Virus record (IMG/VR): IMGVR_UViG_3300012923_000052
Location: 1 to 24,507 of that record
Strand: one strand, 5' to 3'
DNA: 24,507 bases
Source of the DNA: a virus
Below are positions 19,801 to 24,507 of the stretch, in pieces. The translations under genes were made by a program, and so were the position numbers. The notes under the pieces were generated by a model. It was not told the DNA's origin, ran no database searches, and saw only the letters and a list, made by a program, of their open reading frames with translations. Every line of letters starts with the position of its first letter. The first letter of the stretch is position 1.

Positions 19801-22029
19801 AGCTTCTTCTAATTCACCGGGACTCTTGAAGAAGTAACCCTTCTGTTTAGTCTCCGTATCCCACAACTCTTGTCCGTTTTCTAATACACGTTGAAAGTCT
19901 TCCCACTTCTTGCCAGCTTTAGAAAATCTACTTCCTTTACGGAGAGCCTCGCCTGAAATCTTCTGAATAGTCGGAGCATTCTTGGCTAGAACTTCGAAGA
20001 TTGCTGATGGTGTATACGTGACGATCAATCGGTTGGCACGTTCAGCCTTAGACAGAGTCTCTTCTGGAGTTCTATATTTACCCACTCCCCATGCGTTGAA
20101 GAATGAAGAGATAGTATTGTCCGGAATTTTTGTATTAGTCGTACTTGCGATGACGTCTCTGACAACATCGTCAGTCTCGTTTATAGGTTTGGTAACTTTG
20201 ATGTAATAGCCTAAGCCTTGCTGCTCTACCGTGGCTCTCTGAGCTATCGCGGGATCAAGCTTGGCTTTGTAACCAGGAATAGCTTCCTCTTTAAGGAACT
20301 GGAGAGTATCCTGATCTCTAGCAGCCTTCTCAGGAGTACTGTACTTATTCTCTTTGATACGTCCTTCAATCTTCTTGACAGTATCTTCAGCGTTAGCTAT
20401 CTGGCGTTGAATAGTCTCAACGTTTTTAGCAGCCTTAGTCTTGGACAGGCTACTACCTTCTATGATCTGACCACTCTTAAGGCCATAATATTCTAACGCA
20501 TTCTCAGCGACAGTCCTCTGAGTGAAGTAAGTTCCATCGGCATTCCCGAGATGAAAATCGACAAACCAGTTACCTGCAAAGTTCTCACGGTAAGGACGGC
20601 TGGTATCGATTATAGCATTCTTCAGACCTCTGTAAGTATCTTTCATACCGTCAATGATTAAACGTACCGACGTTTCGTTGCTCATGACTTCAGGAAGGCG
20701 TTCTACCTTAGAAATCTTCTCAGCAGTGTCTAGGACAGAACCGACTACACTTGTATTCTGTTGTTCAATACGGTTAACTATGTCTTGACCGTATCTGCCA
20801 GGACGGGCTTTAATATCTTCTAGGTCTGTTCTGAAAACATCAGACAGAGCTTCTAAAGCTCTCTTCCGAGGATCAGTTATATTCTTAGCGTCGCCGACAG
20901 CGTTTGCAGTAGCTCTGGTTACAGCGGACTGTTCTAGATCACCTGCCGCAGCTTCCATAGTCGACTTAGACACACCGGGATCGGCAGAAGCTCTTACCAT
21001 ATCTTCTGCAGCATTTGCAGTATCTTTCAGAAGAGTACTTTCTCCTCTGATAAGTCTACTAGCAGTCCTATATCCTAACTTACCTAAACCTAAACCGGTA
21101 ACGTCTACTCCGAGAGCTATATCCTTGAAGATAATATCTCTCGTAGAAGTACCAAGCACAGCTCGAAGATAATCCGCTGCAAGGGTAGGATTACCGCCCA
21201 GCATACCTCGACGCATTGGTTCTACAATCTGCTTCAACGCAGGGAGAAGTTGATCTTGCGGAAGACGAAGAAGTTCTACACGCTGCTTCTCTAAATTCTC
21301 TCCGAGAAGACCACCAGCGAAGACGCCAGTCTTAGGGGTAAGACCACGCATCTGAACGTCTTGATAACCCGGGACCATGTACTTAGCTTGATCCCAACCC
21401 CAACCTATCCAACCTTGATGCTTCAGTTCATCTTCAACATCTTCAAGATATGTATTGACAATTTCTCGTTTAGCGACAAGACTACCGTGATCATTCAGGA
21501 TCTTGGCAGTCTCTTCTGGATATTTTTGCTTAGCATCGTTGAGAAAGCTGTCCGGCTTCTGCATGGCAGTTCTGTCTAACGTAGATATGAACTGCTTGCC
21601 ATAGGCCTCTTCGAAGACGGTGTCTGGGTTAGTGTTCTGAGACATGCCCATAACGATAGTCGTCAGTCCTCCCAGCTCTTCGGGAGTTAATTCAGAACCT
21701 TTATTCTGGATAGTCTGCGTAATCAGACTTTGCAATCCAGCGGCCTTGCGCTTATCTATCTCACCAGCTGCCTGTTCTCTCATCTGAGGCTCTTCGCCTT
21801 GAGAGAGACCAGCATAGATTTCATCCTTAGTTTTCTTCAGAACCTCGTCTAAACCGTACTTTACCTTGAACGAACGCTTCTCGATAGTATCCGGAGAACT
21901 CACCGGAGCAACACTTCTAGACGAAGTGTCGACCTCCATCGGCTCTTGCTGAGGAGTTGTGATAGGTGAAACGTTAAATTCGGACTGTGGGGCCGCTTCA
22001 GGCCTTGACATTGGAAGAGGTATTGCCAT
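16828..22029 (-). CDS. Giant internal virion (ejection) protein, gp16-like (1733 aa)
   Basis: The largest gene in the window. Residues 1-50 are Pro/Ser-rich and probably disordered; most of the rest is helical. The C-terminal third, with HAAMGLWSIPQYIVQSGNYSN in two runs, then NMSRASSSALHSGAMSVPTQF and a hydrophobic MLLYGIPMGTGVSGIPL near residues 1420-1445, resembles the C-terminal region of large internal core proteins in podoviruses. T7 gp16 (1318 aa) has an N-terminal transglycosylase; no such motif is seen here. The protein is coupled to the gp14-like gene by TAATG and lies before the gp15-like gene, so the gene order differs from T7 (14-15-16). It probably spans the cell envelope during DNA injection. 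Confidence 0.83.
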   Translation of the reverse strand: MAIPLPMSRPEAAPQSEFNVSPITTPQQEPMEVDTSSRSVAPVSSPDTIEKRSFKVKYGLDEVLKKTKDEIYAGLSQGEEPQMREQAAGEIDKRKAAGLQSLITQTIQNKGSELTPEELGGLTTIVMGMSQNTNPDTVFEEAYGKQFISTLDRTAMQKPDSFLNDAKQKYPEETAKILNDHGSLVAKREIVNTYLEDVEDELKHQGWIGWGWDQAKYMVPGYQDVQMRGLTPKTGVFAGGLLGENLEKQRVELLRLPQDQLLPALKQIVEPMRRGMLGGNPTLAADYLRAVLGTSTRDIIFKDIALGVDVTGLGLGKLGYRTASRLIRGESTLLKDTANAAEDMVRASADPGVSKSTMEAAAGDLEQSAVTRATANAVGDAKNITDPRKRALEALSDVFRTDLEDIKARPGRYGQDIVNRIEQQNTSVVGSVLDTAEKISKVERLPEVMSNETSVRLIIDGMKDTYRGLKNAIIDTSRPYRENFAGNWFVDFHLGNADGTYFTQRTVAENALEYYGLKSGQIIEGSSLSKTKAAKNVETIQRQIANAEDTVKKIEGRIKENKYSTPEKAARDQDTLQFLKEEAIPGYKAKLDPAIAQRATVEQQGLGYYIKVTKPINETDDVVRDVIASTTNTKIPDNTISSFFNAWGVGKYRTPEETLSKAERANRLIVTYTPSAIFEVLAKNAPTIQKISGEALRKGSRFSKAGKKWEDFQRVLENGQELWDTETKQKGYFFKSPGELEEAYWSWFKRMPDQDEVAAYFEFKRGMEIDRVFRNIAEHRNQTRLGAETHRVISADPDGKAIPSPEFSGMTKKSIGGSTDNVAIIGERYGHERVRNLGDISVKDKKEMQDLIDGGEWKYFEIYNTDLRPLKGYGNIGDDKIRYVLAKISETRDLDWNHIPRRGGGHVEYEHSYYIKQAKIKFDNASGSNWYEGDTTIMPMMFHKMAQDVASKLDTVRKYLLDKNEVAAREFSNKNLHLEWSTVESWFKGEKLPSGEWRGARLSLNEPIQVIEKNKSLVDVDNTLAKRYANFRNGNKEGNAARQNRVQFSEERDAFDVFTLENKGTARNPLYNLIQADKVDPITSLNRGLERIAKSNFMDDYKTMSVEHWLQQAKNYLNASESEIRHSPFYYFREAKFLPSAPADIRGRLETAKAHIEQLIQQPSETATKLQIISQKLSDATYDKLGPNSVLTPEWDLAKLRDPFKFIRTITYHAAMGLWSIPQYIVQSGNYSNILGIAGFKYAAPGTLGAQLHFWSRVNSNPEIIDFLDKMASKFYIPGSSKYKPGEFKEALEEFKKTGFGNVGGEYAALDDPMNQKVVSAAGQTFLDASTFFVRNGERNSRYGAWYTAMKEFRDVKPVGRITEQDRADILQRADLLNINMSRASSSALHSGAMSVPTQFYTYQLRLTELMGGSRLTGEEKRRLIATNMLLYGIPMGTGVSGIPLAGYMRQKMMENGYVVGDDFFSSTAMEGVLSSLGALATGKGDPKAGTWYDFPERLGTKGFDFLGGINRSDKSFLDIIGGPAWSLVKGTVEASDGFWRVMTNLVRDDGDLFQPAPEDFIDPLKNISSVNSFFRTLAAFHTGRWISKKEAWLADTTPFQAVFAGIAGFKDQRVNDIQTMRNALQHQTEYEKEIEKQFQQEYRRGAIASQDGNEELATKFFTRAKVLLTIGGYPEDKISGVVSRAAAENQSILDKVTFDFYVKRPSSQQDKDVGMDALSRSERVKAKQRGEE

Positions 22030-22913
22030 TATCCAAACAACCTTGCTGGATTATATGTAGTGTTCGAACCGCCGAACAGTTGATTGGTATTCATACCCAT
22101 CTGGAACAATGAAGGACCTGCCGAGAAGAAGGATTGTCCAGACGCTATTTGAGCTTGTCCGAGTGCGGCTTGACCTCCACCACGGGCAATCAGTCCAGCA
22201 CCTTGGCTCATTATTGCCTGAGTATCTGCTAGACGCGTCTGGTAGCCTGCGTTCGAGACGGCATATTGATAAGTAAGGTTTGCTTTGGCGGTTTGGTTAG
22301 CTGCTTGCTGTAACGCATAGGTATGTTCAAGTTCATTTCCTGCGATCCTTTGGTTAGAGATGTTTTGATTAAGTCCGAAGATGTCTCTTCCGATTTCGAG
22401 GTTCTGTTGTACGCCGAGTAGATTGGTTCCGGTCTGACCGGAGATCTGACCATACGCACCTCCACGTGCAGACGCACCGGAGACGAAGCCACTTCCACCC
22501 TGCGCAACACCTGTAGTAAGCGACAAAGCTCTGCCACGTTGTTGGTTACGAATGATCTCCATCTGCTGACGACGTGCGTCTATCTCCATAGCCTGCATCT
22601 TTTGTTTCTCGATGCCTTGCTCGGAAGTTATAATGTTTTTGCTGATGCCAAAGCTTTGGTTACTAGCTTCTATACTTTGCTGACTCGCAAGAAGATTAAT
22701 ATCTCTTTCTTGCCCAGCGAAGCCGACAGAACTGGCAGCCTGCTCCTTACTGATCCCAGCTTGCTGTCTAGCAGCTTCTGCTTGCTCTTGCGCACCCTGC
22801 TGCTGAAGGGCATAGCCTTGTTCAGCTTGCTTCTGACCTTGTGTCTTTTCATAGACACCATAAGCCATGCTACCTATGCCGGCAGCTAAAGCCAATGCAG
22901 TTAATGCAGCCAC
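22029..22913 (-). CDS. Internal virion (ejection) protein, T7 gp14-like (294 aa)
   Basis: The N-terminus is a hydrophobic Ala/Gly segment (residues 2-20, ALTALALAAGIGSMAYGVY). It is followed by a long Gln- and Ala-rich coiled-coil-like region (EQAEAARQQAGISKEQAA and similar) and a Gly-rich C-terminus. This is the normal look of gp14-like proteins, which form the outer-membrane pore of the ejection machine. It is longer than T7 gp14 (196 aa). The start is GTG 22913, sharing a base with the TAG of the acetyltransferase gene; its stop overlaps the giant gene start. The Gln-rich repeats make family alignment hard, so the call relies on composition and position. Confidence 0.82.
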   Translation of the reverse strand: MAALTALALAAGIGSMAYGVYEKTQGQKQAEQGYALQQQGAQEQAEAARQQAGISKEQAASSVGFAGQERDINLLASQQSIEASNQSFGISKNIITSEQGIEKQKMQAMEIDARRQQMEIIRNQQRGRALSLTTGVAQGGSGFVSGASARGGAYGQISGQTGTNLLGVQQNLEIGRDIFGLNQNISNQRIAGNELEHTYALQQAANQTAKANLTYQYAVSNAGYQTRLADTQAIMSQGAGLIARGGGQAALGQAQIASGQSFFSAGPSLFQMGMNTNQLFGGSNTTYNPARLFG

Positions 22914-23338
22914 TACAACACCTTCATGTAAGCTCTTTCATAAAGCTTATATCCTTTATCCTCGTAAAATCTGGACAGTCCATCGTCTAGACAAACCATA
23001 TTAATCATAGTACAACCGGCCTTTTCCTTCGCCCAATATTCGAATGCAGAAAGAAACTCCGCCCCAACTCCGCTACCGCGCTTGTCAGGCTCTACCCACC
23101 ATGCTATTTCGGTGGCAAGTAAGTGCTGACCAAATAAGAAAGGAGTAGCACAACCAGCCAGAAAACCAACACCGGGCTGAAAAATAATAATCTTTTCATT
23201 CTGTTCACCAGTAATCAAAGTCTCTATCAATCTTTCGATAGTCTCTCTATCCGAGAAGAAAGCATAACCAGTCGTCGCCATAAACTTCATAGACATGTCT
23301 GCAATTTCAGGAAGATCTTCTAACGTAGCTATCTTCAC
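22913..23338 (-). CDS. GNAT-family N-acetyltransferase (141 aa)
   Basis: A complete small GNAT domain: an N-terminal helix after the first strand (LPEIADMSMKF), the central EIAWWVEPDKRGSGVGAEFL with the acetyl-CoA loop RGSGVG (Arg87-Gly92), and the C-terminal SRFYEDKGYKLYE, the usual FYxxxGF/Y motif. It would transfer an acetyl group from acetyl-CoA to an unknown amine, perhaps a protein side chain of phage or host. GNATs of this kind sit beside ejection protein genes in several T7-like phages. Its start overlaps the previous stop (ATGA) and its stop overlaps the next start. Confidence 0.9.
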   Translation of the reverse strand: MKIATLEDLPEIADMSMKFMATTGYAFFSDRETIERLIETLITGEQNEKIIIFQPGVGFLAGCATPFLFGQHLLATEIAWWVEPDKRGSGVGAEFLSAFEYWAKEKAGCTMINMVCLDDGLSRFYEDKGYKLYERAYMKVL

Positions 23339-23496
23339 TTATCAACTCCAATGAGTTTAATCGTAAAGAACGCAGCGAGATAGACTAACACTATGGTGTT
23401 CAAACGTATAGCAGCAAGAATTCTCATTTGAATATCATTGCCACGTAAATGTAGTTCGGAGGGAAAATTGGATAATCTAAGATGACTAAAAGGCAT
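23335..23496 (-). CDS. Small single-pass membrane protein (53 aa)
   Basis: This frame exactly fills the gap between two genes: ATG at 23496 shares a base with the previous TAA (TAATG), and TGA overlaps the acetyltransferase start (ATGA). Residues about 30-50 (IRLNTIVLVYLAAFFTIKLIG) form one membrane segment after a basic N-terminal half. The precise end-to-end coupling is strong evidence that it is translated. Its function is unknown; a lysis-related role is possible. Confidence 0.75.
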   Translation of the reverse strand: MPFSHLRLSNFPSELHLRGNDIQMRILAAIRLNTIVLVYLAAFFTIKLIGVDK

Positions 23497-23813
23497 TATT
23501 CTTGTACCTGTGTAATCTCTACATTCCTGCGCTTGAAATAGTTTCGAGCATGTTCAAGGAGGGGAGAGAATTCTGTAAATTGATGTTGAAGTCCACCGGG
23601 AAGACCTCCAACGTCATAGTGCATAGTCCACATTCCCTTTATGTCATCGTAGGTAGCGTGGAGTTTATTCTCACCATTGAAGAGGCGTTTATCGACGGAG
23701 CCAGTACTAGACAAGGCTGTCTTCCCGTCAATAGGCCTAAGAACTAAGATACGGTCGTCCGACTTCATCTTATTCCTACGTCTCTCGTCTACATCATATT
23801 GAACGATACTCAT
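23496..23813 (-). CDS. Conserved-looking hypothetical phage protein (105 aa)
   Basis: The frame begins with an overlap of the upstream stop (ATGA). An in-frame Met at residue 16 is a possible later start, since the family-like part begins near DDRILVLRPIDGK. The segments SSTGSVDKRLFNG and YDDIKGMWTMHYDVGGLPG resemble small proteins of unknown function near late genes of other T7-like phages. The fold looks mostly beta. No enzymatic motif is seen. Confidence 0.8.
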   Translation of the reverse strand: MSIVQYDVDERRRNKMKSDDRILVLRPIDGKTALSSTGSVDKRLFNGENKLHATYDDIKGMWTMHYDVGGLPGGLQHQFTEFSPLLEHARNYFKRRNVEITQVQE

Positions 23814-24250
23814 GCCTTTGCAATCCTTGTCACGTTGACAGCACCTTCATAGAGGAAGTAGAAGCCAATCGCGGCAGTTATAATCTGCCATTGATTAGGA
23901 TCAAGAATGTCAGTCCGATAGATATTGCATTCTAAAGCTCTTCCAGCTTCACCAGCACATCCGTGGAAGGAGCCGATAACCTTATCCCAGACAAGTAACT
24001 TGGCAATGATGATTGCTACGGAAGCTCCCATAGTCGCACGCATAATAGCGTTGATTTTGGAAGAACCGCTCTCAGCAATCATTACGTCTCTCTTAGCTTG
24101 AAGAGAGTCAATCCGTTCTTGTGAAGCTATCCGCTGTTGATCTGTCTTAGCCTCAATCAGCTTCAACCGTTCGTTAGCGATAGCATTCGTAATACCGTTG
24201 ATTGTATTGAATGCCCCGGGTATTAAACCGAGAAGGAGAGACCACATCAA
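23810..24250 (-). CDS. Putative holin-like membrane protein (146 aa)
   Basis: Three hydrophobic segments can be seen: residues 2-14 with a Gly/Pro break (MWSLLLGLIPGAF), 68-88 (MRATMGASVAIIIAKLLVW) and about 119-136 (IITAAIGFYFLYEGAVNV). Between the first two is a charged helix, ERLKLIEAKTDQQRIASQE. This layout matches three-segment phage/GTA holins that open the inner membrane for lysis. The neighbouring upstream gene is another small membrane protein, consistent with a lysis pair. No endolysin or spanin is in the window. The start could be either of two adjacent ATGs. Confidence 0.65.
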   Translation of the reverse strand: MMWSLLLGLIPGAFNTINGITNAIANERLKLIEAKTDQQRIASQERIDSLQAKRDVMIAESGSSKINAIMRATMGASVAIIIAKLLVWDKVIGSFHGCAGEAGRALECNIYRTDILDPNQWQIITAAIGFYFLYEGAVNVTRIAKA

Positions 24251-24498
24251 GAACTCTCAGGGATTAGAGTCCTGCGTCGAGCAAGCTCAACACCAACACC
24301 TTGAATGATCGTAATCAATCCTAACCAAATGACTTGGTTCTTATTGAACCCTGTGTCTACATTAAGACTAAGCAACGGTGCCCAGTTCATTGCGCCAGTG
24401 GCAGCAATGACTATACCGACGACGGTTGTTATACGAGCGAGTAAGATGGTTGCAGAATAATGGAAGAAGGCTTTTGTCTTAGTCCAGAAATCTTTCAT
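24247..24498 (-). CDS. Small two-segment membrane protein, holin-like (83 aa)
   Basis: First late gene visible, 9 bases from the window end. A basic N-terminus (MKDFWTKTKAFFHY) is followed by hydrophobic segments at about residues 18-37 (ILLARITTVVGIVIAATGA) and 57-72 (VIWLGLITIIQGVGVEL), then an Arg-rich tail (ARRRT). Two segments and small size suit a holin or antiholin paired with the next gene, which it overlaps by 4 nt. GGAAAATAA just before the ATG is a weak ribosome binding site. Confidence 0.7.
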   Translation of the reverse strand: MKDFWTKTKAFFHYSATILLARITTVVGIVIAATGAMNWAPLLSLNVDTGFNKNQVIWLGLITIIQGVGVELARRRTLIPESS

Positions 24499-24507
24499 TT
24501 ATTTTCC

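Noticed and set aside
1-24507. T7-type phage promoters
   Set aside because: No conserved 20-23 nt element resembling T7-group promoters was seen repeated ahead of genes. A divergent promoter could be missed by eye.

Overview
This window is about 24.5 kb of a tailed double-stranded DNA phage genome of the podovirus type. The evidence is a T7-style replication set (zinc-finger primase-helicase, family A DNA polymerase with proofreading domain, an SSB-like protein with an acidic tail ending in Phe, a RecB/Cas4-like nuclease and an endonuclease VII) together with T7-style internal virion (ejection) proteins. No single-subunit RNA polymerase, portal, capsid, tail or terminase gene lies in the window; those would have to be outside it. 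The host cannot be fixed from the sequence. The phage resembles marine T7-like podoviruses of proteobacteria, but that is an impression, not a result.

Layout. Positions 1-6400 (+) are a tightly packed early/replication block: a GGCT-like protein, primase-helicase, uracil-DNA glycosylase, five small genes (one a membrane peptide), DNA polymerase, a small acidic protein and the putative SSB. Positions 6401 to about 8130 (+) are the most striking part: some 1.7 kb with no convincing protein gene except a 21-codon ORF near its 3' end, but packed with compact hairpins from end to end. I read this as a giant structured non-coding RNA of the ornate large RNA type (compare OLE, GOLLD, ROOL), not matched to any class I can recall and longer than those. 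It is followed directly by a 100-aa basic protein with one membrane segment, an arrangement that recalls OLE RNA and its membrane partner OapA. Positions 8535-11340 (+) hold the RecB-like nuclease, a small zinc protein, endonuclease VII, and a run of overlapping small genes with two good sigma70-type promoter candidates. A hairpin cluster and terminator precede an unknown 188-aa gene (11452-12018).

A strong bidirectional terminator (12032-12062) separates this from a leftward late operon (24498 to 12075, - strand). In transcription order it carries two holin-like membrane proteins, a 105-aa unknown, a small membrane protein, a GNAT acetyltransferase, and then the ejection module: gp14-like (294 aa), a giant 1733-aa protein, a gp15-like 734-aa protein and a 646-aa protein with an HEVQH metallopeptidase motif. 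Two small unknown genes end it. Nearly all late genes overlap by 1 or 4 nt, so translation is probably coupled.

The replication genes probably act together: primase-helicase, polymerase and SSB at the fork, uracil glycosylase removing uracil, and the nuclease and endonuclease VII processing recombination intermediates or host DNA. The late genes build the DNA ejection apparatus and probably help lyse the cell. The role of the giant RNA is unknown.
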